A stretch of DNA of 64,000 nucleotides from Cryptomeria japonica (lineage: Eukaryota; Streptophyta; Pinopsida; Cupressales; Cupressaceae). Below are positions 45,481 to 57,443 of the stretch, piece after piece; positions within the stretch are counted from its first letter, which is position 1; the number at the start of each line of letters is the position of its first letter. The stretch lies in NCBI RefSeq assembly GCF_030272615.1, contig NC_081409.1, forward strand, positions 877,495,594 to 877,559,593, read 5' to 3'. The notes beneath the pieces are model-generated. The model had not been told where the DNA came from. It was given only the letters and a program-made list of their open reading frames with translations, and ran no database searches. The translations under genes and the position numbers were made by a program.

Positions 45481-47299
45481 TATGATAGAGACAATGGTGC
45501 CAAGAGAAAACATGTCCTTACATAACTTGAATTGCTCATCTAACCATCGAGCTCTATGTGTATGTATTCTGTACTCATAAACTAGTTTCTCTTGAAGCAT
45601 TTTCATAAATTAGGCCACACATATATCATTTTTCATTAATTCACATATCTTCAAATCTTTTCCATCTTTAACTCCATATGTGACTGTCTTGTTTTTTCCA
45701 AAAGAAACTAGTTTCATATCAGTTTCATGTGTGCTTTCCAAATGTACACATCTTGGTAAACATTGCAAACCACCAGGTATAGCACAAGAACCTTCCAAAC
45801 AAGGCATCTTATAATAAATGCAACCATCATGTCTATTGCATAACACACTTGAAATGAATTTTCTTACCAACTTAGGAGGTGCTTGTGTATTGCATTCCTA
45901 CAAAACATCGTTAGTGTGCAAAGTAGAACAAATATGATAAAAAATATTGTAGTGCATGGAAAATTCAATATGCATCCTACAACAACACGTGGTGCACACA
46001 TGATTAATCTTAACATAAAAAGGTTTTGCCATTTCAAAAAATCTTTGCGAAATTCTTATTTGAGGAAACCTTTCAAGGAATCTTTCATAAAATCTTATTT
46101 GAGTCATATCCAAATAGCGTTTGGCATGTGGCTCATGATTTCTAGACCCAATTCTCTTTCTAACAACATCTATTTTGTTGGGCGAAACTCTTGTGTTCTC
46201 ATGCCAAATTTTTTAAATTAATGTTCTTAGTGCATCAACAACAACCTTGTCTTTGCATGGTAGTCTACCCGAGAATGCCCAAAGGGAGTTATTGTTAGGT
46301 TCCTCTATTTTTTCCCGCCTTTGTAATGCTATACTTAATGTTGTTCTACTAACATTTAATGATTTACTTGTTTTGGTTATCAAACGATATTTTTTTATTT
46401 TCTTGCTCATTAGGTTGATGTAATGACACGTCGAGTAGAATTAGAATCTTTAGTACATGATTTTGAACCATTAGCTTGATATACATCAAATAGATTTCTC
46501 ACAATAGTTATTTCGCTATTACTTTCAGATGATATTAGGCCTAGAATTTTCATTGTCTCTCTAAAATTCAAATTTTTAATCATTTGAACAATTAATTGAC
46601 ATCTTCCGATGTGATTTAAGTTTTCAAAATAGTTTTGCCATATTCTTTCAACCATTCTCCTACAAGTTCATTCATTCATTTTATCGGGCATTGGCTTCAA
46701 TATATTCTCAACAATGTCAATCACATACTTTGGTTTCCTATGAATGATTCTAGGAGGTGTTAACATCAGTGCATTGCATGGAGGTGTATGCTCATCATTT
46801 AATTGACTATTCAATGATGTCTCTTCTTCAATTGCATTAGGTTCATATGGTAAATCAATTGTCTCTTATTCAATTACATTAGGTGCATTATGTTCGTTTG
46901 ATAAATCAAATTGAGATGATGAGGATGACATAACTTCTTCATCTCCCATTGTTCTTATGTCATGTAATTTCCTCATATGCTACCATTGTCTTTCTTTTTC
47001 AGCCTCTCGTTGTTCCATCGTTCCTCGCTTGTTCTTTCCCATGGTTGATATCAGTTGTCCTAAATAGAATCATATTACATATATATGTAAACAAAAGTAA
47101 AATTGGCATTAAATAACCTTAAATTTGAGCATTATCATTGATTTTTTGAATCAAAACTATAAAACAATCATAATAATATTGACAAAACTAATAAGAACAA
47201 GAATTCAATCATTTGAAATCATGCAAAAACAAAAAAATAACTTACTTCTATGTATAAAATAGTGACAAAAGTACAAACACAGTTGGAGTGGGGCCTTAA

Positions 47300-47565
47300 A
47301 TGACTTCAAAAACTTCTTTTGAGGTCATTGAGGCTCTTGGGCAAAAAAACTATGTCTAAGTACTGCGTACATGGTCTATTACTAATTGCGTATGCGCTGT
47401 TAGTCCCTAAATGTTTGCAAGCCCAATAGTATTTTTTTGGAACCCTGTACATGCTTAGAACTCATAAATACCGTGCACACGCTCCTAGGCCTTAAAAATG
47501 TTATGGCAGGGTAGCGAACTAATAGGCTCAGTACCCCGTACACGCTATTTGTAGTAAAGAAAATG
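47300..47565 (-). repeat. Leader-like word array around GTACNCGTACACGC
   Basis: Variants such as TACTGCGTACATG, TTGCGTATGCGCT, CCGTGCACACGCT and CCCCGTACACGCT lie 5' of the transposase pseudogene on its strand. A few more (TAGTGCGTATGCATTG, GTGTACGTG) are at 49170-49240. Confidence 0.6.
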
Positions 47566-47629
47566 TGAAGGAAAAGGGAGGGAGGGAGGGAGAGGGAGAA
47601 GGGCAGGGAGAGGGAGAGGGGGAGGGAGT

Positions 47630-47708
<79 letters not shown>

Positions 47709-48077
47709 AGAGAGGAAGAGGGAGGGAGAGAGAGAGGGAGAGAGAGAGAGAGGGGGAGAAAGAGAGGGAGAGAGAGAGAGGGAGAGAGAAAGAGGGAGAG
47801 AGAGAGGGGGAGAGAGGGAGAGGGAGGGAGGGAGAGAGAGAGAGAGAGGGAGAGAGAGGGATGGATGATTTCCCAAATCCCACCACAAGAAGAGTGTGGT
47901 GGAGGGATGATGCACAATGGGTTTTGTACACTAAGTCAAATGCTAAGTCTATCAAGGAAAGCACAAAAATGTAAAGTAAGGGAGATAAAGGGAGTAGGGA
48001 GAGAGGGATGGGTTATGGAGGAAGGGAGAACGGGAGAGAGGGAGAGAGAGGTAGAGGGAGGGAGAGAGAGAGGGAGA

Positions 48078-48155
<78 letters not shown>
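47566..48155. repeat. GA/TC microsatellite tract
   Basis: Long (GA)n runs at 47632-47704 and 48083-48155 and GGGA-type low-complexity sequence around 47570-47860. Apparent Ser-Leu and Arg-Glu proteins here are artefacts of the repeat. Confidence 0.95.
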
Positions 48156-48157
<2 letters not shown>

Positions 48158-48520
48158 AATTAAATTATATCCTATCAAATCAATCTTACTACATAAGCTA
48201 ATAAGATAGTTAAATTCAATGGAATTGATTTCCTTGGTATGGCTATAAATTGCTACCTAGACCATGAGTATGGAAAACACTTCATATTCTAATAATTTCA
48301 AGGGATTAAATTAGGAAGAAAAAATGTGCATTACCAAAGATTACCCAAATCCCACCATAGGAGGAGTGTGGTGGAGGGATGATGCACAATGGGTTTTGTA
48401 CCCTGAGTCAAATGCTAAGTCTATCAAGGAATTACCAAAGATTTCCCAAAGCCCACCATAGGAGGAGTGTGGTGGAGGGATGATGCACAATGGGTTTTGT
48501 ACACTAAGCTCAAATTGTGG
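47868..48520. repeat. Three copies of a unique-sequence unit between GA tracts
   Basis: The phrase CCCAAATCCCACCA...GAGTGTGGTGGAGGGATGATGCACAATGGGTTTTGTACAC(T/C) appears near 47873, 48346 and 48442, each followed by ...AAG or GAGTCAAATGCTAAGTCTATCAAGGAA (the third diverges). Confidence 0.88.
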
Positions 48521-48599
48521 ACCTTGGGATTATTAGGTCTATTGTTCATCCAAATGGTGACCACTACATGGTAGACCTAATTACAATATAACAATATAA

Positions 48600-48695
48600 A
48601 GTAAGGGAGATAAAGGAGGTAGGGAGAAAGAAAGAGTGTGGAGGGAGAGAAGAAGAGAGAGAGGGATGGGGTATGGAGGAAGGGAGGAGAGAGAG

Positions 48696-48757
<62 letters not shown>

Positions 48758-48835
48758 TGTAGGGAGAAAGAAAGAGTGTGGAGGGAGAGAAGAAGAGAGA
48801 GAGGGATGGGGTATGGAGGAAGGGAGGAGAGAGAG

Positions 48836-48875
<40 letters not shown>

Positions 48876-48954
48876 TGTAGGGAGAAAGAAAGAGTGTGGA
48901 GGGAGAGAAGAAGAGAGAGAGGGATGGGGTATGGAGGAAGGGAGGAGAGAGAGG

Positions 48955-48985
<31 letters not shown>
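48600..48985. repeat. Tandem 110-140-bp units made of unique core plus variable (GA)n
   Basis: Three units (about 48617, 48761 and 48879 onward) share GTAGGGAGAAAGAAAGAGTG, then GGATGGGGTATGGAGGAAGG, and end with GAGACCTTGTA. The units differ mainly in the length of the GA run (longest in the first). Confidence 0.92.
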
Positions 48986-49018
48986 TGTACGCGCTTGAGA
49001 ATGGGAGAGAGGAAGACA

Positions 49019-49145
49019 ATACACATACATACACACATATGTGTGCATATATACTTAATATATTATATATTATATAAAATATATTATATATTATATATAT
49101 ATACACATATTATATATACAATATCATATTATACATAGTATACAC
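49019..49145. repeat. Mixed CA/TA microsatellite
   Basis: ACACATACATACACACATAT followed by TATATTATATAAAATATATT-type repeats. Confidence 0.85.
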
Positions 49146-49259
49146 ACTCCCAAATTTTAAACAAAAGTAGTGCGTATGCATTGTTTTATCTTTATTACTG
49201 CATACACATTGTTTATAGTGAAAACAATGTGTACGTGTTTCTTAAACCATAAGTACCCC

Positions 49260-50397
49260 ATATGCACTTTTGACTGTTTATGCTTGGAAATAGGCCTGGA
49301 TGACAAAACTATGGGTTGGAAGTTTGATTTCCCTCCATTTCCCTCCTTTTTGACATGTTTTATTTATTAACTTGGTTTCTCGACTTTGTCATCATTAGGT
49401 TTACACTTTATCAAGTGGGTATTTCTAAAATTTCTACCATATTTTCACCCATCTTCTGAGCTTTCTAACCATATTAATTTTTTAAAATTTGAACAACAAT
49501 AACATTATTATTGAATTTATTTTACAAGTGTCTCCATAGTTCTCACAAACATACGTGTACCATTTTTTTAATAACTTTTGATCTACTTATCCAAATTTTA
49601 AAAAAACTTTATATATTATTGTAGTGCACTCGATTATTTACAATTTACAAAAACAAATTGTATTTTTGATTTTTTCAGTGCAAGTTATGCTTCGCACACG
49701 AACATGTACCTAATTTTTTAAGATGTGCTTGATTGGAAAAATCATAAAAAAAAATAATTAACAAAAAATTACAAAAAATACACAACTTCTAGTGCTCACT
49801 CTTATCTATCTTTCTGCCAAAGGATTTATCAAAATACTAAATCTAACTATAACTTTTTTTATGCGCACGTCAGACACTATGTTATGTTTTTCAGAAAAAA
49901 TCAGGATCTATTTTTCGTGCATGAAGGATTTGACCCCCTTAATTTTATCCAATTTTGAAAAAGTTTAGTAGTTTGGAAACTAGATTTAGAGTACTACAAT
50001 ATTTGTTCTATGATTATCTTCATATCTTGAGTGCATGACTTTCAAATTTTTCCTCCAAGTTCAGGTTCACCTGATTTCAAAAAAAAAGTGTCCACTTATA
50101 CCCCCTTTTTGACCACCATCTTTGTGCACTTACCCTAGCAATAATAAGGTATCTTTGGAGTTTTATTAATCCAAAGAGATCTTATGAATATTCCATGAAT
50201 TTTTCTTTATAATCATGTAACATACCCTAATGGACTATGCAGGGAGCCAAGTGGACTATTCTTTCTAGTTTAGTATGCAACAACAAGCTTATGAGCGAAT
50301 ACAAAAATGCCCAATCATGAAACTAACAATGTGCCTAAAATTGATATGTAAGTGAACACTTTTAAATGCATGATACAAAAGCAAGTCATATAGTACA
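49260..50397. other. No recognisable feature
   Basis: AT-rich, no long ORF, no similarity I can name. Confidence 0.6.
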
Positions 50398-51544
50398 TGA
50401 ATACACATAAAAATGGCTGAGTGATTAAATAAATATTTTATAATTATTTAATAATTATTCTTCTATTAAATAGTTAATTTGAAAAGATTAATTAATTTAA
50501 TTCATTTCATGTCTTTCTATTAATTAATTTAAATTGAAATATTTTATTAATTAATTAATTTATCCTTTTCTTCAAATCAATTAATTAAATATCTAATATT
50601 TAATTATTCCTCTAATCAATTAAATATCTAATATTTAATGGTTATTCTTCTATCCTATAGTCTCAAATATTAAACAATTTCTTCAATTATTTAATTCATT
50701 TCCAACTCATCTTCCATCTCCACTTCATCTTTCCTTTGCCAACTCATCCATCATGTGGCTAAATTAATTCAACAAAATTTAAATAAATAAAACATTTATT
50801 AGCCACTTATCTCCAACTTCCAAAATAAATGAATTATTGTGTACATGCACATATTTCTTAACCTTCTTCTATATTCTCTCTAGCATCCCTACATCTTAGG
50901 AAGGAATTGAGTCCACTTGTCCTCTCATGCCTAAATCTTCTCCAACCATCCCTAGATTCTCTCAGTCAGCAACCCAGTCAAGGTAAGATGAGTGACACTT
51001 GTCTTCTCCTTCCCCCTTTCTCTCAACCTTCACCTTTGTTCACAACCATCCAAATTTGCAGATCTGATCATGACTGTTGATCCTGGACACATCATCTTAT
51101 CCTCTCAAAAGTCTATAAAAGTAGGAGTTTGAGTTGAGAAAGAGTTACTCTTCAAGTTAAAATTTGAGTAAACTTATGCATCCGTGAGATTTTATCTTGA
51201 AGCAATTAGCAATTTAGCATTTCTTATTTAGTATAATCATTTAGCTTTAAATTATTTGCATTGTACATCATAGTATCAGTTAACTATCAGTTATCAGTCC
51301 ATTCTTCATATGCCATCTTGGAAGTTACCATTGGTTGTCTGAGAGCAAATTACGTGCAACCAGGAGCAGTGGAGTTAGGACACAACGAGACTTAAATCAT
51401 GAAGGTAGTAATAGTGTTTTTATTTTAAATATACATTTCATGTAGTTTCATTGGTTGAATTTGGATTTATTGTAGCATTTCCTTTGTATTTTGTGAAACT
51501 AATATGTTGCAGGTAGTATTCTGATGATGAAATTCAAGTCGACA
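50398..51544 (+). repeat. 5' LTR of a relative of element A (1147 bp)
   Basis: Starts TGAATACACATAAAAATGGC and ends GTCGACA. It is homologous to the reverse complement of 20569-21699. There is no purine tract on its left, and a PBS-like sequence on its right shows it is a 5' LTR in plus orientation. Confidence 0.88.
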
Positions 51545-51566
51545 CATTTTGGCAACCACCGTGGGG
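51545..51566 (+). other. PBS-like site
   Basis: CATTTTGGCAACCACCGTGG immediately after the LTR. The form TTTGGCNNCNNCCGNGG is like the PBS of Tat/Athila-type Ty3 elements. Confidence 0.6.
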
Positions 51567-51687
51567 CTGGAGCCTCGCATATATCTTTCTAATATCCTGT
51601 CTAGTTCTCACAAACATAAGTTTAACACATTTGTAATCCAAATTCATGCCTGTGTGAGTTCTGACAACACTTTCATTTAATAGATTA

Positions 51688-51962
51688 GTGCTTTTATCGC
51701 GCAGGTTAGAGAATTTGGCATTTAGGTTAGCGGTTTTGTTGGAAAATCAATGCATTTGATCCTTAGATTGACGCTTTTGTCTCTGAGATTAATGCATTTG
51801 TCATTTCAGTTAGCACTTTTGTCAGTGAATTCTCGCATTTTAGTCCGCAGAGCAGCACTTTCGTATCGCATGATCACACTTTTGTCCTCTAGGTTAGCGC
51901 TTTTGAGGTGAAAAACAATGCATTTGCTAGGATAGCGCTTTTATTTGGACTAACAAGCTTTT
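51688..51962 (+). repeat. Degenerate word array, consensus RTTAGCGCWTTTG, sense orientation
   Basis: About twelve copies in 275 bp (ATTAGTGCTTTTA, TTAGCGGTTTTG, CAATGCATTTG, TTGACGCTTTTG, TTAGCACTTTTG, TTAGCGCTTTTG and others). It has the same word and length as the array at 22217-22491, but lies downstream of the PBS of a 5' LTR. Confidence 0.88.
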
Positions 51963-52497
51963 TCTGCAAGTCTGAATGTCTAAGAACTGAAAAATTTCAA
52001 ACTACTAACATATCTATGTTCATGATTGTTTTAAAGAAATTTCATGTATTTCCTCACGTAGTTAATTAAGAGTTTTATTTTGGAAAGTAACACATCATAT
52101 CTTTCTCATTTAGCTTAACTAAAGGATAAATTGATAGCATGCAACTTGCATTTTGAGTGACTTCTTTAAAGTAGTTGCACATAGATTGTAGAGGGCTAAA
52201 ATAAACTTGTGTTTTCCGTGCTTGATTAAGTAGTCGGTAAGTATGCTCTCACTCTCATACGGTGATCAAAAAACCAAACCTACTCTCTTTTATGTGTAAC
52301 CTTTAGAGGGCCTGCCTTCTCGAGCTGCCTTGAGGGGGCCAGTGAGAGGGGAACGACCCAAAGTGGAAACGGGCTAATACCGAGTCCTTCTGATCCACTC
52401 TAAATAAATTGTGTTCACGACAAAAGTTAAAAACAACATGTGCTGATACGTTCATACCGACACTATGTTTCCCAAAAACCCTATGGAGCGTAACCTC
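51963..52497 (+). other. 5' interior of the relative of element A, cut by copia F
   Basis: No ORF yet. It ends at AACCTC, where the LTR of copia F begins. The rest of this element is not within the window. Confidence 0.6.
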
Positions 52498-54060
52498 TGT
52501 TGAACACAGAGTACCACTGAGAGGGGGGGGGTGAATAAGTGGTTCTTAAACTCTTTTCCATTTTAAGGAAACTTAAGGATACTAATTGTTATCTTAAGTA
52601 CTAAACTATCAAGCCAGTAAAGAAAATGATGAGACCAAAGAAGATAATCACACAAATGCAGCCCACAAAACAAGATGTACAAGGAAAAACCAATATGGGA
52701 AAAACCTCGGTGAGAAATGTTGATGGAGACTATTGCTCCAATCCATCCTCACAAGTGAAACACTGAATTACAAAGATTTAGGGCACCAACCCAGGGAGCA
52801 CCAACCCCTGCACCAAGCTCCAACTTGGTGATGTATATTGAAATACAATTTAGATACAATTATGGCTTCTTGTTGCAAATGAATTTTGCAACACTTTGGT
52901 CAAATAGATCTTTGTCAGTTAACAGTCTTCTCTTCTTTATGGGATTTCATATTGTCGGTTATGAGATCACTCTCTCTGATTCTTGGCCTCTCTTCTCTCT
53001 TTCTCTGATAGTATCATAGTTCACTGTATCACACTTGGATGCTACCTTTCTCAACCACACCTTACCAGTTTTCTCAACTGTTGAATGTGCTACAATTATA
53101 CCAGTACTCAATCACTGTTAGCTAAACCCTATCACCGGTTTTCTCGTTGACTCACTCTGCAACTTACTTAGAATAAAATCTAAGGGAGATGATTCTTCTT
53201 TGCACTCAACCTCTCTTCACTCTCCTTCTTCTCCACAAGCATCAATCCTTTCTATTTTGAGCTCATGTATTTATATTCATGGATTCCCACCAAGAATGCA
53301 TTCAAACATTGTCATGTTAGGTTATCCTTTTCCAGATTAATTCAAATCCCCTTTGATTCAATCTGCTTTTCAAGGATATGATCTTTATGACAACGTTCAA
53401 TCACCAACAGAACTTCACATTCCAATGTGTGTTTTCTAAATCTGGAGATCTGCACCATGCTTTTTTTCTTTTCTCTATCACTCACCATTAATGGCTTTGC
53501 TATTTCCTTCACCTAATAGGTATGGAGATGAAATATTCTTGCAAGATCAGTGCGATTGCTTTTCTAGCTTGCCTTCCTCGAGCCACAATCTTTAGGCATC
53601 CTCTGTGACTTGCGGGTTCCTCATAAGAGCTGACTTGCTTGCAGATTTGTTACATCAATGCACACTCCACTGACCTGTGCAATACCTCCACCTGGCATCC
53701 ATCTTTCACCCTTGTCGACATCCACCTTTGCTTGGATTTCTATGTTAGTTTGACATACTTTGCTGACCCAGGTTGATTACCGATTTAGTTTATGTTACTG
53801 GTATGACCATCAACCATCCCCTCTGTTCTATTTATCGATTGTTGTGCCTTCATAACACACAAAAAACCTTCATCTGGGTTTATGCCTTATTGGTAAGCCT
53901 TCTTTACCGGTAGATGACCCAAATCATGTGTATCGGTATCCTTCTTTCTATCTTCTCACTCTCATGTGTATTGCCATCATATCAGTCACCACTTCTTACT
54001 TACCAATAACCTTGCCAAACCGGTTGACATTAATGACAACTTAATGCCAAATTGCCAACA
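52498..54060 (-). repeat. 3' LTR of copia F (1563 bp)
   Basis: The minus strand starts TGTTGGCAATTTGG and ends GTGTTCAACA. Its last 780 bp or so match the 5' LTR parts at 57444-57592 and 58764-59401. Confidence 0.9.
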
Positions 54061-54200
54061 ATCTCCCCCTTTGACATTAATGTCAACTTACTATAAGACA
54101 CTTCATACCAGTACGTTTCTCTCTCTTTGACACAATGACAAAGAGTACTGTACACTCCCCCTTTGATCCATACTGAGCTCCCCCTAAACCATATAACTCC
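54061..54200 (-). other. PPT of copia F plus extra purine tracts
   Basis: GTCAAAGGGGGAGAT abuts the LTR (54061-54075). TCAAAGGGGGAGTG lies near 54152 and GGGGGAGCT near 54178. Confidence 0.8.
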
Positions 54201-54208
54201 TTCCTTGC

Positions 54209-57200
54209 TTAAGTGCATAAGGAAGATGACACAAATCCCAACTTGTATTGGAGGTACTTAAAGGTGCTTACCGGTAATGGTTTGGTGAAAATGTCTACTA
54301 CTTGTTTGTTGGTAGGGACATAATCCATCCTTACCTCCTGTCCTTCAACCTTTTCTCTGAGATAATGATACTTGATAGCAATGTGCTTTGTTCTGGAATG
54401 CATCATCGGATTATTTGTTATGTTGATTGCACTCGAATTATCACACCATATGAGAATAGGATCAGTGATGTCCACCTGTATGTCTTTGAGGGTTTGCTTC
54501 ATCCAAAGCACCTAAGAGCAACATGTAGCAACAACAATGTATTATGCTTCAACAATTGATAGAGACTGAGTCCTTCTTCTTGCTATTCCATGAGACCAAT
54601 CGGTCACCTAGGAAGAATGCACCACCACTTGTTCTCTTCTGATCATCAATGCAACCTGCCCAATTGGCATCAATGTATGCTTCTAAGATGAATTTCCCTT
54701 GTTTAGGGTACCACAATCCATAACTGAGTGTCCCTTGTAAGATTCTGCTTACAACATTCATATGTGGCTGCTTAGGTGCAACTTGGAATATGGCCACCAT
54801 GCATACTACCTATACTATATCTGGTCTAGAAGTAGTTAGATACAATAGACTGCCTGTCATGGATCTATACAAAGTCTGATCCACCACCGGTGATTCATCA
54901 TTCTTGCTCAATTTACTTCTGGTCACCATGGGGGTATTTACCGGTTGACAATCCTCTAGTTTAAATTTCTTCAACATTTCCTTTGCGTTCTTGATTTGTG
55001 AGATAAAGATTCCCTTATCTTGCTATAATATCTGCAAACCAAGGAAGTATGTCAATTCACCAAGAATTGATATCTCAAAATCTGACTGCATCTAATCAAC
55101 AAATTCTTTGCAGAGGGTACCCTTATTGCCTCCAAAGATAATGCCATCTACATACACAACCACAATGATCATGTGGTTTCCATCTTTATTTATGTACAAA
55201 TTACTGTCAGCACTCCCATTTTTGAAACCCCACTCCTTCAGGTACTGATCTAATCTTGAATACCATGCTCTAGGAGCTTGCTTTAGACCATATAGGGCCT
55301 TCTTCAACCGGCACACAAATGTTTCATTATCATGCAACAGAAACCCTTCCGGTTGCTCCATGTACACTTCTTCCAATTTTCCATTTAGGAAGGCATATTT
55401 TACATCCATTTGATATACTCTATAACCCTTGTAGGTAGAGAACTCTAGAAACATTCTAATTGCTTCTAATCTAGCTAATGGTGCAAATTTTTCTTCAAAG
55501 TCAATTCCCTCTACTTGAGAGTATCCTTTGCATACTAGTCTAGCTTTATACCTAACAATTTTACCTTCTTCATTCATTTTATTTTGGTAGACCCATTTAG
55601 TGCTAATGATATTCTTGTCTTCCTGTCTAGGGACTAATTCCCAAGTCTTGTTCTTCTCAATCTATTGTAGTTATTCTTCCATGGAAGCCATCCATTCTTG
55701 TCTTTTACTAGCTTCATTGAATGTTTTAGGTTCTACTTCCGTCATGAGGTAGAAGTTGACTTGTTCATCATTCCAGGCAAGTCTCCTTCTAGTCTGAACA
55801 CCATCACTCTTATTTCCCATAATTTTCTCTTCTAGGTGATTCAACTGAACATACTGATTGGGAGTCTTCTTGGATGCTTCTTCTGGTTCATTGTCTGACT
55901 GAGCTTCCTCACCTTCATCACCAGAATCATCATACTGGTTAACCTGTGGTTGACTTCCTTTGTACATGTCCTCATCAACTTTTACATGCACACTCTCAAT
56001 GACTCTTCTTAGTCTTTTGTTGTAGCATTTGTAGGCCTTGTTATTAGATGAGTAGCCAAGGAAGATTCCTTCATCACTCCTGGAGTCAAAACTACCTAGA
56101 CCATCCATATCTCTTTTGATAAACCACTTACTTCCAAACACTTTAAAGTATTTGACTGATGGCTTCTGGTCATACCGCAACTCATAAGGTGTCATTCTGT
56201 TGTTTGTTCTTAATTGAACCTAGTTCAAGGTATATGCAACAATATGAACAACTTCCTTCCAATATGTGTCTGGCAGACTGGCCTCATTTAACATGGTTCT
56301 AGCCATCTCCTTAACTATCCCATTCTTTCTTTCTACCACACCATTTTGCTATGGTGTCCTAGGGGCTGAGTATTGCCTTCTAATTCCATATTTTTCACAA
56401 TAATCTTTAAATTCATTTGATGTGAACTCTCCACCCCAGTCTGATCTTAGACATTTTAGATTGCACCCACTTTCTTTCTCCACCATCTTCCTAAATATCT
56501 TGAATCTGTCAAATGCTTGTGACTTATCTTGTAGGAAGGTGACCCATGTCATTCCTGAGTAATCATCAATAAAAAGCATAAAAGATCTTTCACCAGCAAG
56601 TGCTCTTGTCCTAGTTGGACCACACAGATTTGTATGCACAATTTCAAGTGGTCTTGAGGTGTTGTGCTCTTTTTTCCTGAAGCTCACCTTAGTTTGCTTT
56701 CCTTTCACACATTCATGCCAAAATCTGCTTACCGATTTGACGATGGGTGGAATGTTCCTCACACACCCCTTTCTACTTACTACAACTAGGTTATCAAAGT
56801 TTATGTGGCCTAATATTCGGTGCAACATCCAGATTTCATCAACCTATCCTAACATGCATTGAGATTCATAACATTCTTTCAGATTATAAACATTACCATA
56901 TGTTCTCTTTCCTTCTGCCACAACCTGACCGGTACTATCTTTCTTTATCTGGCAACTAGTTGAGTCAAAGGTGAATTTATAACCTTTGTCACACATCTAA
57001 CTCACACTCAACAAATTGTGCTTTAGGCCTTCCACATAATATACATCATGTGCCTTCAATTTTCCATCAATACTTAGAGTACCTTTTCCCTTTATTTTGA
57101 TGGATGAGTTGTCTCCAAATTTTACTAAACCACCATTCCAGTCTTCAAGTTTGATGAATTCTTTTTGTCACCAGTCATGTGGTTGGAGAAACCACTATCT

Positions 57201-57240
57201 ACAACCCATAGATTTTTCCTTTCAGCATGTAAGGCAATCT
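54209..57240 (-). pseudogene. Copia pol of element F (PR-IN-RT-RH)
   Basis: Minus strand. The protease active site DSGFSNHMTGD is near 57200, but most of Gag is missing before it. GAG-pre-integrase HRILGHINFDNL is followed by WHECVKGKQTKVSF (zinc His/Cys). The integrase core has HTNLCGP (Asn where the family has Asp), CLRSDWGGEF and, after a stop, QNGVV. Reverse transcriptase (55577-55092) shows [32 protein letters not shown] and YVDG in place of YVDD. RNase H (54800-54209) shows YIDANWAGC, IWCDNSSAI and a preserved C-terminal PLPVSTFKYLQYKLG. Stops separate the blocks. Defective. Confidence 0.9.
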
Positions 57241-57426
57241 ACACTATTAGACTTGATTCTGCCTTTTCTTTTTCTTTCTCAACCCATATCGGTTTGGTTT
57301 CCTTCTTCTTGTCAGTTGCTATATTGTGCTCAGGTCAACTACCAGTTCTTGATCAGGATTTGTCTTCTTCTTGCCATTGTGTTCTAAGTCCAGAATCTAC
57401 CCAAGGTGTATAAATAACCAGAAACC

Positions 57427-57442
57427 TAGGCTCTGATACCAA
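57427..57442 (-). other. PBS of copia F
   Basis: The minus strand reads ATTGGTATCAGAGCCT, complementary to the 3' end of initiator tRNA-Met, directly next to the 5' LTR. Confidence 0.92.
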
Positions 57443-57443
57443 T

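Larger units (their letters stand above)
44492..47060 (-). pseudogene. DDE-type transposase-like protein, unusual family, split by plastid DNA
   Basis: Minus strand. The N-terminus starts near 47045 (MGKNKRGTMEQRE). A central region follows (RRMVERIWQNYFENLNHIGRC, SLNVSRTTLSIALQRRE, GRLPCKDKVVVDAL), then a Cys/His-rich part (VCTTCCCRMHIEF, LCNRHDGCIYYKMPC) and WLDEQFKLCKDMF, where the plastid insert begins. After it come [55 protein letters not shown] and GHGKGEHDGARACVKR. The acidic residues in DFAKNY, WSDNC and HDGA look like a DDE-type core. Homologues I recall are uncharacterised transposase-like proteins with DFAENY and SDGCxxQFK motifs. The C-terminus is cut by element D at 44491. Several stops and frameshifts. 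Confidence 0.65.

Noticed and set aside
47400-48209. Long Ser-Leu-rich and Arg-Glu-rich ORFs on both strands
   Set aside because: They are translations of GA/TC dinucleotide repeats in all frames and have no protein character beyond the repeat.
48564-49106. Repetitive Ser/Leu-rich ORFs on the minus strand
   Set aside because: Same cause: tandem (GA)n units. No conserved domain.
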